DNA from: Trichoplusia ni
Taxonomy: Eukaryota; Arthropoda; Insecta; Lepidoptera; Noctuidae
DNA length: 64,000 nt
Direction of reading: 5' to 3'
NCBI RefSeq assembly: GCF_003590095.1
Contig: NC_039482.1
Location: 12,851,657-12,915,656 of the forward strand
The notes under the pieces are model-generated. The model searched no databases and was not told the DNA's origin. It was given only the letters and a program-made list of their open reading frames with translations. How positions within the stretch are numbered: position 1 is the stretch's first letter; each line of letters opens with the position of its first letter. Below are positions 23,841 to 36,119 of the stretch, one piece after another. The translations under genes were made by a program, and so were the position numbers.

Positions 23841-24765
23841 TTTGCCAATATTTAATTACACTACAAATAATAATGAACACGTTTTCTTTATTTACATCTG
23901 AATTGATAGGTATATTTTTTTCTTTATATTAGTTGTCAAAGTTTGACAGTCGTAGACACGTTTTTTACTTCTTTTTTCCTCTTTAATTTCAAGGACTGAT
24001 AAAGAAAGCTAGCGCAACTGGAGGAGACCTAGTTTTTTTAAGAACCTTGACTGATTGTAATAAAACTGTTTCTTACTCAAATAATATACGCTTTTCTTCA
24101 CAAAGTGCATTACTCACACAATTGGTCAAATGTTTCCTCTGCAGGTATCCAACTCTATCTATGAATATCCTGTCTCCAAAGACATTATATACTCTTGCCT
24201 GTCTCGCTACTCATCTATGAAAGTCCATTACTTTTCGGCTTACAATAGTTACAATCAAGTAGTCGAGAATATCAGTAGTTAGTGTTATTACTATGACAGA
24301 TGATTGACATTTGATGTCAAGAGAATTTATGCTCTAAATGCTGGTTTCATTATTTTAAGCATATTGTATTTTTGGTCTCTTTCCAAGGAATTAGAAAACA
24401 CATCGCGCTCTCCTGTTGTCAAGATAAACTGCGTTTCAATTCTTTTCAGCTTCAGAACTGTAGTTTCATTTCAACACTTTCGCTTTCCTCATTTATTCTT
24501 CGTGACGAAAGACAAATCTATTAATAGTGTTGCTTTTTGTTTGTTTTTCGTTTTGATGTGCCGGCTGCGGTCGCGTCTTCACTAAAAATAATGTAACCGG
24601 TATTGAGTAGTGTTAAATTTGGACCGGCAGGTAGCGAGGCCAATTCATATTTTCGGCATTCGTGAGAACACCTCGTAACTCGCCGAGTATAGAACGTTGA
24701 CATTCCTTTAACATTCTCTTTCGAATACGTACGCTTAGTATTAAGTTGTAACTTAAACCTTCAAC
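23841..24765. promoter_or_regulatory. Divergent 5' region of C1orf131-like and SMYD3-like genes
   Basis: The start codons lie 925 bp apart on opposite strands, so the two promoters must share or split this interval. No TATA box at a sensible distance stands out. A 93-codon frame at 24,304-24,585 has no support. Co-regulation is only an inference from the arrangement. Confidence 0.5.
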
Positions 24766-27700
24766 ATGAGGAACAAGTACAGAAATACAGATTCTTCAAT
24801 TAAAGCTGGTGATTTAATTTTAACAGAACAGCCTTTTGCATTTGTTTTATCGTCTAAAGAGCAAGGAAGCCGGTGTGATAACTGTTTAGAAAAGTGAGTG
24901 AAACTTTATTGTTTAAATTATTAATTTGTATGTAAAATATTACACAACTTTAATATGATTTTCAGTTATAGATACTTGTATCTCAACTCTGTAACTAAAC
25001 ACTATTTCGTTCGATAAAATGTTGTTAATCTTGTGTATTTATTTCCATTGCAGGGTTTATGAGGATTAAAGAATAATTTCTAATAGTGCACAAATGGTAA
25101 ATGGCCTCGGCCTACTAGTATCAAACTTGCACTATTTATTTACTAATCCTCTCCTTAAAAAAATATTAATTTTTAATACTTTATATAAAAAAAATTGTCT
25201 ATTATTATATACAGTTTTTTGTTATATCAGTTGATATGCTGTGTTTTTTTCTTTCATTTGAATTTAATACAATTATTACTACTTTTTTTAACTCTAAAGG
25301 CAGTTTGTTACAAAAAACTTGTGTATTTTCAATAATTATGTTATTTAATAATATAAACCAAACTCCATTGGTTTAGTTCTAAAAAAAAAAACAATTTTGG
25401 TTTGTCATACGTATTTATATTACTTACATTACACTACTACAATTTAAAAATATAATGAATATTATTTTTTACAAAAATAATTCTCCTAACACTTAAAAAT
25501 GATTTATGAATCTATTTTCTCAATATCAAATGCTGGTTATAACTGCAAAGATATGGAGTAAAAAGTTTTTAATGTAATTTAGTTTAACTAGTGTCTTAGC
25601 AATAGACACACTTAAAACAATAATTCTTTTGGGTTGTTTTAACCACATTTTCTTTCATTTCAATCAAAATTATAAAATAAACTTGCACATTATGGATTAA
25701 ATTTTTGAGTTTGTTTCATAATATCTGCAAACTTCCAAAGTAATGTAATAAAAAGATTTATTTTCTCAAACCTATCAAAAGGACTGAGTATAAAATGTTG
25801 ATATGAATTCTGCAGATTATTTTATTATAGTTATTATTTGATTTTTTACTGATAAATTATCTATACAAGCAGTAAGGTCTCTGCAAATTACCTTCTTTGG
25901 TTTCCAAAAAAAAAATTGACATCATTTTTTTAAATTAAGACTCATTTATCAGCAAAAATAATTCTCTTTTAATTATAACCTATGCAGTAACAGATACAAT
26001 TCAACATCTGCTAAGTTACAAAACGCAAGCCATTTGGCTGGCCTATATTTACCTATATACATACATACATAAAACACTGAATTACCTTGCATTTGTATCA
26101 AGTTACTATATTTTCTTATATGAATATACACGCGCCAGGTGGTGTCTTATCCACATTTATTTTTAAAACTGCATCGGACAATCAACTGGCCAACTGCACA
26201 ACTTATAAAAAAAGATATACAAAAATCAACTTTGACGTTATTGGCATAAAGTCGATGTATAACGAAGTGTGTTTGATGAAACAATGACCGTGTCACGTTA
26301 CGTTTCAGGGGCAAAGTGCTGAAATGTTCAGGATGCCAGTTTGTGCACTACTGCGGCCGATCGTGCCAGAGAGACGCGTGGGGTGATCACAAGGTATGAA
26401 CGATTTGAAACACTTTCACTTTGATGTTGATGCTATTTTAATTCGATTGGGGTGGTAACTAAATGTGAACTAAATATGGAGTGATCACATATTTTTACTG
26501 AACAGTTTAGTAAAAAAAGTTTAGTAGGAGGTTCTCAATTCGGCGCATTTTTTGTGTTTGTTACCTAAGAACTTCGGGCTGGACTTGATCCGATTATTGA
26601 TTATTTTTTCATTTAACTTGAATCTGCTGTCATTTGGTCCATAAATTTCACCAAATTTGGCTCAGTAGTCTTTTTATTTGAAGTCGGCTATACGTTTTTG
26701 TACGCTAATTTTTTTTTTTCGTACTAAAGTTACACTTGTAAAGTTTTTAAGCCTTATATAAACGTTTAAATAATATAAACCTAAAAGATGTATCTATCCC
26801 TTAAAATAATACGATAATACCCAAACATTATTTAAAAGCATCAAAAGCATTTTTACACTACGGAAGTTAGTACCAGAGTGCAGAGATAATAAATCGCACG
26901 CAATAAAACGCGCGAAACCGTTACAGCCAAATGTTGTTACTATATCGTCAAACATCTTATTCCTGGGATATTACGTTAAATAAATATTTACGCAACGAAC
27001 CTAGCCCGTGTTACGCATACGTAAATAACGAATATGTAGAACTATTTGGCAACAACACCAAAACTTTTGTATTTTATTTTTGCGAAGTAGACGTTCAATA
27101 AATGTCGGAAAAATGCAAACTCTGTTGAGATATTCTAGTTTGCGGACGTCAAATTACATTTGACGTAAGATGCCGTTGTGTAACCGTCGGATTTTATTTA
27201 AAAATAATTGGAGGATCTCAATTGTACTAGATACCTATCTTATAAAACTGGCCCGCTGTGATAAAAATATCTTGGAGAATCGGGATATAGTATCTACCGT
27301 TGGTTGCAAAATACTTACCTTTGATGAAGGTGATAAAATACTTCTACCTACTATATTCGCAAGTTTTCATGGACCTTAAAACTTAAAACTTTGTAACAAA
27401 AGGCTCCTTTTCCTCTCATTCTACTCAATAGTGCCGAAGACACCACTATACTTAAGGCTGAATTTTTGTGGGTGGGTGCGGTCCATGATTTCGGATTAGT
27501 CGTATTAAAGCGTTTGTGAAAGAGAGATGCGGCATCTCTCCTTCTATTCTATCTTCTTTGCTGTGTATTGCGCTGTCACGCATCCACAACCACAAATTAC
27601 TTTAAGACGTGACGGTAGACCCTCTGATCCCTTACTAAGCAGGACCTATACTGTCATATCCAGAAAACTGATAAACTTACAACATGCCAGTTCTATACAC

Positions 27701-30700
27701 GTTACCAATCAGCACCTGTCGGAAAAGCCATTCACAAATGCATATCACAAATTATTTTACATGAATAATGTGACAGGTTTCATGGCTTCTTGCCATTTTA
27801 TTACAATAATTTTAAAGTTTTTTTTTTATAATTTGAATTCCTGCAAGTTCTCTGTGTTCTAAATGAAGATCTTAAATCTTGCACGTGTTTTATTGCTCGC
27901 TACTGTAAGCATAAAACGATTACATGTTTTATATTGTGCGGAGCAATGGCGTTTATGCCTTTTTATAATAGAAAAAGACATCAACTATCATAATTAAGTC
28001 GCTTAGTAAAATAAAAAATAACTAAAGTAATTTACTTAATTATTTAATAAATACTTTAGTTAAAAATTCGCTCATAGTGGCTAATATAACCACTATGAGC
28101 GAATTTGCTAATATAACTTTTACTAGCTGTTGCCTGCGACTTCGTCCCCGTGGGTAGAAGATATAAGTTATGATTTATACCTGCCCTGTTTTTTTCACAT
28201 TTTCCATTGTATCTTCGCTCCTATTAATCGCAGCGTGATGGTTTATAGCTTAAAGCCTTCCTCGATGAATGGTCTATTCAACAGAAAAGAATTTTTCAAT
28301 TTGGACCAGTAGTTCCTGAGATTAGCGCGTTCAAACAAACAAACAAACTCTTCAGCTTTATATATTAGTATAGATATAGATTACTTTCCACCCGATTTCG
28401 GCTCATGTGACAACCATTCAGTGGTATCATACACTCTAAGGACATACCCTAGGTAAGGAAATACGTCATAAGAACCATAAAAGGTGTCCATTTAAAAGCT
28501 ATTAAATATAAGATATTGTAGATAGTATAAGATAGACTTGTAGAAAAGTATAAGATAATGTAATACGTAAACTAAGCAAGTTTTCTTCTAATTCCAGTGG
28601 GAATGTGCGAACTTCAAGCGAGTAGCCCCGAAGGTCCTTCCGGATGGCGCTCGGATGCTGGCGAAGATCATAAACCGCCTGTACCGGGGCGACGGACACT
28701 CCTTCCGATCCTTCTACTCTGGGACTTCGTTCAGAATGTGGAAGGATCTAATGTCACGTGAGTTTTTGTATATGTGTTTAGTTTTATATTACTCTGCATT
28801 CTAAGCCCAAGTTAGCCTTCTAATTTTTGAGTTTTAGACCTTTAAATTTTCCGTTCACTCCCAAACGATTAATTCGTATATCATATGAATTTCGACACAT
28901 GAGTACGTACGTTGTAAAATATGTCTCCTGACAAATTTTCGTCTATCATTAAAATTAAATAAAAGATAATCTAGTAGGGTTTTCCCGCGGGCTCGCCCGC
29001 TAAAATTCGAAAATTTTCCCATAGGAATATAAAATCGGGACAAAAACTATCCTGTGTTAATTCTGGATATAAATTAACGATGTACCAAGCTTCGTCGTGA
29101 AAAAGCCAAAAAAACTTTCGCATTCATAATATTAGTATCATTAGTAGGACTGATCAGCCAAATCGTGGAGTAAAAATATTTAAAAATTCCCTCCGTGGGT
29201 AGTAGCTATTCCTTAGTACTCCATGCCATTTGACATATAGGCCTAAGATCTAAAGACGAAGCGAGAAATACCGCGATGCGTTCAGGAGCGAAGCTAATTA
29301 GTCAATGTGTCAAGACCGTTGCGTATGCGCAGAGCAACGCGTGTCATTCTTGTTCTATTTATCGAACCTCGATAATGAGTGTTGGATGCCAACTTCCTGC
29401 GTCGCTCACCTCATACCCTCGTTTCATGTCTGGTATATGGTTTTTTCTTACTGGTAGTTGATAGTTTTTATGGTTCCGTAACTAAAGGGTAGTTCATCCA
29501 GTTACGAAAGCTCCGATATCTGTACATACGTCTTTCATCAGGCTGTATCTCTTTGAGCCGTGATAGACAGTTTAATATTCATTGATTTTTAGGATCAGGC
29601 TTTATTGCATTTTTTTCTGAAGCTTTTTGTCCTGACCCTTTAGTTCCACAAGTGCGTTCAAGGGAAGAAATGTTTTATCACTAGCCTAGCATTTCCTAAT
29701 ACTGGACAATTTTAATCAGGACATTATTTTCTCTTATATTGAAAAGAAGCAAGAGAGTTTATCAACGCACTTAAAAGGTTTTACAACGTAAGTATCAAGA
29801 CAGGTGGCTCATTAGGTTAATGGATTCGAAATCTTTACCCGCCTTACCATTTAGCGGTAATTCATCATTTAGCAGTAATAACACGTGATTTATGAGCCAG
29901 TGCCGAGCCAAGTCTCAATTTAGACGATTCACCTGGTTCTGCGTCATTGGAAACGTAACGAACGTAGATTATTATACGATTTGTGATTCATTTGCCGGAT
30001 TTATGAGCACTTGATTGTTGCTAGTGAAAATATTTGCTTCTTGAACAGATAGTGAGATGTATGCATTGGTTTGTGTTAAGGAACGAATTTGTTAAATAAC
30101 TGTTGGATACAGCTGGTATTCACTAGCTCAAGTTTTCTTCAACAATTTTTTCAGAAGTATAACTTTAGCAACAGGAATAGTTTAGCCAAATTAGATTGAA
30201 AGCTGCCATTTTTTTCAGCGACCTCTATAATATCGTTATTCTACTCTTTGTAAATATATTCATCTATATGGATTTTTGTTGCAGACTGTATAGGATGTAG
30301 ATAACATGCATTTTAGAAGCTCCATTCAGAAAAATTACAGATATATACCTGCAAAGGTTTCGAAACGTCGGGAACTAAAATAGAAAATTAAACCGCGATA
30401 AAATCCGTAAAAGTAGTTTCATTTCAATGTCTAACATTCGTGTAAACCTAAGAAACCACTTTCTAACTTCTGTTTACAGATTACTCAGACCTCAAAGCGG
30501 ATAAGAAGCGAATGGATCACTTCACTTCGCTCTGCGTTGTGTTGTACGAGTTCCTAAAAGACATATCTTTGCCGAACACCGTGGAAATGATGGGGCTATA
30601 TGGGCGGGTAAGTTATCTTACTGATTCGGACGAAGCCCCCAGAATCTCTAGTGGAATTCCCCAGAATTTGAAAAAAAAAACTACTTCTTGGAGGACTATG

Positions 30701-33700
30701 ATCAATTATTATGTTTTGTGTCGCGGTGTTTGTAGGGGGGAGGTTTCACAAAAATTCTGGTGCACAAAGCAGAACAAGCATTTCTAGATCTTAACACCAT
30801 TTCTCCCCCCCCCCCCCGCCTAGGACAAATGGTGGTATGATCGAACTCGCAACACGTCGCACAGTTGGTTTAGCTGGGGCTTTGCTAGTGTAGAAAACTA
30901 CTAGCTAGATGCCTAGAGCGTTTGCGACAACACCCGCCCTGCTCCCTTAATAATATAAAAGTAATTTTTCCTCCACAGATGGTGATCAACAGCTTCATGA
31001 TACTAGACATAGACATGAACTCGATAGGCACAGGCATTTACCTGGCATCGTCCATCTTGGACCACAGCTGTTCTCCAAACGCCGTGGCGACCTTCGATGG
31101 CAAGACCATCAACATCAGAGCCATACAGGATATGCCTTGCTTGGATTGGAATCAGGTGATTAGTTTTTTGTGCTAGAAGATAATTTTAGTGAGAAAAGAG
31201 TGGCATAAATGGCTGAAAAAATCATCAATATGCTGAAGGGTGCAGCTGAACCTAGAAATTTGCCGAACTAGAGATCTTGAACCCGAAACGATCTAGGTCA
31301 TTTCGGAGTCATTTTATCGTCCCTATCTTTTTCATTTCAGTTTTATTTGAAGTACAAAATATCAGCTTCAGACCCCTCTTGAAAACGATTACTTATTTTG
31401 TTCATATAATTCGTCTAAATATTACTTTTTTCCTCTTTAATGTTTACCTTTCTTTGCAATATTCCAGATGCGAATCTCTTACATAGACTTGATGAAGACC
31501 CCGTATGACCGTCAGACGGAGCTGCTTCAGAACTACTACTTCCTGTGCCAGTGTGACAGGTGCATGGGTAAATGCTTTAGATGTGCATACTAATTTATAC
31601 TTCAGCATGTCTCTATCTTATTATCGTATTAAGTCATCAGGGTCATTGAATATTGGTGCGTGGTGAATTGCCAGGTACTGGGCAAAATTTAAGAGAAGAT
31701 TCATGGTGGTTCAGGTATAGTCAGTAAGAGTCTGTCATTACCCACTCCCTTCCCCGAGAGTAAAGTGTCTGTGTGGGGATATGTAATATTTTTACATCTT
31801 TACATTTATATGCTCTATTACGTAAATAAAAAAGAAAAACAATCACAAAACAGACAGTCTTCTTATGGGATATGCTCATATCTCTAAATCTCGGACCCTG
31901 GTGACTTACATGTATACAGCATTCCTCCATGCTGTTCGTAGATATAGCTTCATTGCTAGAATTATTTAAAGTAATCCATAAATATAATCCGACAACTAAA
32001 TCATAGGTGCATTCTGTCTATATTTCCTCCTGATGATAACACCTTACCCTTTATCATCAGTCTTGATTCTTACGCAACGCAAAGCATGCTAGAGCTTTAC
32101 TCTTCAACTCGTTCAAATAAATACTTATTAAAAATATTCTAGATGAAAAACAGATAAAACACGTGCATGGCGCGATATGTCTCAACAAACAATGCGAAGA
32201 ACCTGTCACTATACCGTGGAAGGAAAACTGTCAAGTTGTCAGAATACCAACGACGAAAAGCGAAGGCAATGGAATCTCAACAGACAGCCAAAACGGCGAA
32301 GAAAGTACAATAAGTTTGAATACCAAAGATGTTATAGAAAACGGTGAAGATAAGGACACGGTGCATTGTAAAGAGTGTGGCACGAAATATACGGATAAGC
32401 ATGTCGATGTGTTTGTGAAGACGATGGAGTTTACGCACGTGCATTTACAGAATATGGAGAGGGCGTCCGTGGCTTGTATCCTTTTTAAACCTGACTTATA
32501 TTTATAAGAGAAAATTTACTTTAACGTTTTCTTCTTGGATTGTAGTGAGGAATCTTCATTTCAAGGACTAATCATGACCTCAGCCTTTAATGACCTCTTG
32601 CTGGGCATAGGACCTTTTGTTTATGCCATTCTTCAGTAATATTAAGAACCTATAGTAACTTCTTACAGTATCTCGATAAAGCGATCATATTAGCTATAAT
32701 GAATACATCTGGCAATGTAGTTTTAGGGGACTTAGGTTAATGTCATTGGCATTGTAGTGAAAGCAAGGGACTATATTAGTATGTGAACACGTAAAGCCAT
32801 CTGCCATTTGTAATATAAAAGTAGTGTCGATCAGTTTTCTGGGCATAAAAAATCTGTCCTAATGTGTTTACACGGGGACTTACTTTGTCAACCAAACATC
32901 GTGCGATTTGTTATACATTACGGATCCGCTCGGCTCTGGTCTCAAAAGTGGTATCTATATTTGAATCATTGCCATCAATGTATTGCAATTCGCTCAATAT
33001 TTCTCGCGTTGTCCAAAATAATTATATATTTTCTATTTTTTTTATAAAATTCCTTAATAATAACTCAGATGTGGACGTATGCCAGTACTGTCTGGACAGA
33101 CAAGAAGGCGTGCTACATCCGTTGAACGTGATGCACGCGCAGACCTTAGACCACGCTTTCGACGCGCTCATACAAGTGCAGCTGTGGGAGAAAGCCTGTG
33201 TGTATGCCGAGAAACTTATACGCTGTTTTAGGTAAATATATGTTGTAATAACTATAAAGATTGATGCCAAGTGATATTAAAATTGCTACAAGCAATAACG
33301 TCGGTAGAAAACACTCGGGTGTGTGAGATGAAAGGACAGTCACGTAACCAATCGAAAATAAATTTTATTTTAATATGTTTGAGTTATTCTGCAGCATGCT
33401 TGTTGTAAAGGTTGTAGAAATCTTACTTGGCTATATGGGCGAGAAATTACTATGGAAAATTACTACTTAAGTTCATAAATTAGTCGGATTTTCTTATGAA
33501 CGTGTATCATAAAGTAAATATAGTATTTCCTTTTAGACTTAGCGGGAACAAACAGTAGGTTCCCGCTAAGTCTAAAAAGAAATCTTAATATATATAAATC
33601 TCGTGTCACAATGTTTGTCCTCAATGGACCCCTAAACCACTTAACCGATTATGATAAAATTCGCACACCATGTGCAGTTCGATCCAACTTGAGAGATAGG

Positions 33701-34099
33701 ATAGTTTAAATCTCAAGTTATAGTCGCTTAGCTTAATATTATTTCTTCTAACCACGCGGACGAAGTCGCGGGCACCAGCTAGTAAGATATAAAATTTCTT
33801 CTTCTACATATATTTGACTATAATTATTTTAAGTGTTGTGGCTAATCTGAGCTATGCTAGTCAATCAATTCAGCATTATTATTATTGTTTTCAGGTTCTA
33901 CTATGGCGACAGGAATCCGCTGTTAGGCCTTCTACACTTAAAGTACGGGAAGATTTTACTATACAAAATGGAAGTTCAGCAAGCATTAGCCCAGCTAAAG
34001 AGTGCCGAAAAGATAATCAAAATGACTCACGGAGACAGACACCCGTTATATAAGGAACAATTAATGCCTTTATTACAACAAGCAATAATGGAATCGTGA
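24766..34099 (+). CDS. Smyd3: SMYD3-like SET and MYND domain lysine methyltransferase, nine exons
   Basis: Exons: 24,766-24,893; 26,309-26,393; 28,598-28,757; 30,480-30,607; 30,979-31,155; 31,468-31,567; 32,143-32,475; 33,069-33,231; 33,895-34,099. All introns are GT-AG and phases join into 492 residues. The MYND zinc finger spans exons 1-3 (CDNCLEK, CSGCQFVHYCGRSCQ, WGDHKWEC). The SET core is in exon 5 (ASSILDHSCSPNAVATF), then RISYIDLM and the post-SET cysteines CQCDRC. The C-terminal TPR-like part ends with MTHGDRHPLYKEQL, matching the THGREHSL region of SMYD3. SMYD3 methylates lysines of histones and of cytoplasmic proteins such as MAP3K2. The usual GEEL segment before the SET tyrosine is replaced by CLDWNQ, and exon 7 carries a long polar insert. 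SMYD1/2 are less likely because of the C-terminus. Confidence 0.87.
24894..26308 (+). other. Intron 1 of the SMYD3-like gene
   Basis: Very AT-rich, with many T and A runs and no recognisable element or exon. Introns 2-8 of the gene hold the repeats listed separately. Confidence 0.8.
28064..28106. repeat. Perfect foldback, 17-bp arms and 9-nt loop
   Basis: AAATTCGCTCATAGTGG at 28,064-28,080 is exactly inverted at 28,090-28,106, with loop CTAATATAA. A second, weaker inverted repeat (TAACTAAAGTA / TACTTTAGTTA) flanks it on the left at 28,019-28,062. It lies 16 bp from a Helitron-type end. Confidence 0.88.
28123..28374 (-). mobile_element. Non-autonomous Helitron-type element in SMYD3-like intron 2
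   Basis: Read on the minus strand it starts TC (TCTATACTAATATATAAAGC), ends CTAG, and is flanked by A and T. It shares the core and the GC-rich 3' end with the copy at 12,707. It sits 223 bp before exon 3 of the SMYD3-like gene, antisense to it. Confidence 0.78.
28975..29145 (-). repeat. Dispersed repeat, reverse relative of 13,262
   Basis: The plus strand shows TTTTCCCGCGGGCTCGCCCG on the left and TTTCGCATTCATAATATTAG on the right, the reverse of the GCGAAAGTT-type repeat. It lies in intron 3 of the SMYD3-like gene. Confidence 0.55.
30805..30930. repeat. C13 tract with an adjoining SINE-like fragment
   Basis: A run of 13 C is followed by GATCGAACTCGCAACACGTC and GCACAGTTGGTTTAGCTGGG. This resembles the reverse of a tRNA-derived B box. 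It lies in intron 4 of the SMYD3-like gene and the SINE reading is tentative. Confidence 0.35.
33531..33577. repeat. Perfect foldback, 19-bp arms and 9-nt loop
   Basis: TTTTAGACTTAGCGGGAAC at 33,531-33,549 is exactly inverted at 33,559-33,577, with loop AAACAGTAG. It ends five bases before a Helitron-type element in intron 8 of the SMYD3-like gene. Confidence 0.9.
33583..33782 (+). mobile_element. 200-bp Helitron-type element, second subfamily
   Basis: It starts TC (TCTTAATATATATAAATCTC) and ends GGCACCAGCTAG, with flanking A (33,582) and T (33,783). Its 5' part differs from the 737/12,707/28,123 group, but the last ~35 bases are shared. It lies in intron 8 of the SMYD3-like gene, ending 112 bp before exon 9. 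Confidence 0.8.
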
Positions 34100-34169
34100 A
34101 TAATATAGGGTAATTAACTTTATGTATTCGGTCTGAGAGCCTACCACCGCCTTATAGGACAATAGTCAA

Positions 34170-34472
34170 GTATAGTTACCGGCACGGATCTTGAGCGCTC
34201 GGCGGAAGAGTGGGGATCACTTTGCAATCGTTCACTCATGACAAAATAAAACGCCAATCTGGAGCCGTCTTGAGGTGCATTCAACTGCAGCAAAGAACGA
34301 ACTTCAACGAATCCGTCACGTCGGCTATGACGCGATGCGCTGCGGGAAAATCACTCTATCCGCTTAATCACTTTATCCGCCCCGCGCCTCACTTCATATC
34401 GCAAAAGGGACACAAAATATCACTTCTGCGCAGGTGAAGGTCAGCGCTCAAGATCCGTGCCGGTAACTATAC
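34170..34472. mobile_element. MITE with perfect 30-bp terminal inverted repeats
   Basis: The 30 bases at 34,170-34,199 (GTATAGTTACCGGCACGGAT...) are exactly inverted at 34,443-34,472. The outer TATA on each side could be a target duplication, with the repeat proper starting GTTACCGG. The 303-bp element is GC-rich and has no transposase. It begins 70 bp after the SMYD3-like stop codon. A 75-codon frame inside it is not a gene. Confidence 0.85.
34245..34250 (+). terminator. AATAAA poly(A) signal, probably for the SMYD3-like gene
   Basis: This is the first canonical AATAAA after the stop codon at 34,099, about 145 bases downstream. It lies inside the MITE at 34,170-34,472. Confidence 0.5.
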
Positions 34473-36033
34473 ACACTATGACGTCACGATGTCTGTATCA
34501 CTGTCAAGCAGAATGAAAGAGATAGCATGACAACGTGTGACTTATATCATAGTGTTGTTGAATACAGTACCTTTTTCGGGGTTGAAAACAACTTATGATG
34601 TGAATAACTGAATGATAAACTGGTAATATTTGTAAATACAAGTATAATAAGTTCAAATTGAAAAATGGAAATAGTCAATTCACCACTAATGAATTAACAA
34701 AACATTGTTGTTCACCTTATCAGTAACAAAACACCCCGAACTTATAGTACTTGTAGGTCTGAATGAAGTTGTGGAAGCGAGATGCCGCTATATCCTCTAT
34801 TTCGCCATCCCCCTTCCACAGCTTCAAAGATGGTGGTAGTCCCTCTGATTTATTTAAAAACAAAATCCTTTTCGAGGACATGCCAATGAGATACAGCCAG
34901 TAGTTTTGAGATCTTTGTAGGCTTTAAGTTTCTAGACAGTCTGCAGTAGTGGGGAGGAATAGAAGTGGAAAATTAATAGTGCCTTTTCACCTCTGATTTT
35001 TTATAGGTACTTTTTTGTCTATATTGCATATAAACTGCATAAATGCATATTTTTATGATGACCAAAAACTCGATTTAATTCCTTTTATTGGAAAAGCAGA
35101 CGTAATAATAAATTAAATAAGTAAGAAATATTCCCCACTACATTGCTGCTCTTAAATTGGCTATTCCAGAATCGAAAAAGATTAAAATCCCCAAATAAGG
35201 AGAATAAGGTTATTCTCGCATATAACACATTATGCCTTAGTTCGTTCCTGCCAATTATACGATTTAGCAATAAAACTAGGGAATCCTATAGGTCAAACTA
35301 GATGCCTCTTAATGTAATAGAATAAGGTTAAAAATTTAATATTTTTGAGCACCGCGAAATTTTGTCAATGATAATAGTAATTAAATTAATGAATTTTGTC
35401 AGCAATAAACCTCTTAGAATAAGATTATATTAGATTAATTTAGATTTTTTGTACATATCACATAAATATTGTCCTCCATCATAAAAATAACATTTTTTGA
35501 ATGAATCGCTAAAAATGATGGTTGTCACATATGTATAGATGGTAAAAAATGGAAAGTCTTCCAAAATAAAATGTTTAGCAGTAATTCATGAATCTTACTC
35601 CGAAATATTTCTATAAAATACTTAAAACATTAAAATTAGTGTACTTAGCAATCATTCACACATTTCCATGTGTCTATGTCTGTATCAAAGGATAAATAAC
35701 TTTGAAATAGTTGTTTAGCTTCACATTGCATTGGTGGTAAAGTGGTCTTAACATAATGACGGTTGTCAATTATTTCTGTAAGTCACAAGGCTGTGTGTGC
35801 AATAAATTGGATTAAGTTTACGGTTTTTAGATGCCTTTTAAATAAATATTTTTAAGTCTAACATTGTCTCAATTAAAAGCTACCTATGATTATTTTTTAA
35901 TGTCAGTCACAAAGCCCTAAGAAAATCAAATTTATCTACCATGAGGATGAAGAGCTGCAAAATATAAAGTGGCAAAACATTTGCCATTTTATCTTCACAG
36001 ATCAAGAATAATGTCATTGGTAACATAAAAGTA
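34473..36033. other. Intergenic region between convergent genes
   Basis: AT-rich, without a supported gene. Positions 34,740-34,870 look repeat-like (ATGCCGC...TTCCACAGCTTCAAAGATGG) but I cannot name the family. Confidence 0.5.
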
Positions 36034-36039
36034 TTTATT
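36034..36039 (-). terminator. AATAAA poly(A) signal for the RBM45-like gene
   Basis: On the minus strand this is the first AATAAA after the stop codon at 36,120, giving a 3' UTR of roughly 100 bases. Confidence 0.6.
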
Positions 36040-36119
36040 TGTCCACACTACATTGTCCAATTAATAGTAGTCCATGAAATTAGTGTCCTTCACTTTGTCC
36101 AAGGGTTGGGACCGTCAAG

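Noticed and set aside
27527..27862. 111-codon frame in SMYD3-like intron 2
   Set aside because: No family resemblance and it lies within an intron whose flanking exons join in phase without it.
34210..34437. 75-codon frame inside the MITE
   Set aside because: Contained wholly in a small inverted-repeat element with no transposase similarity.
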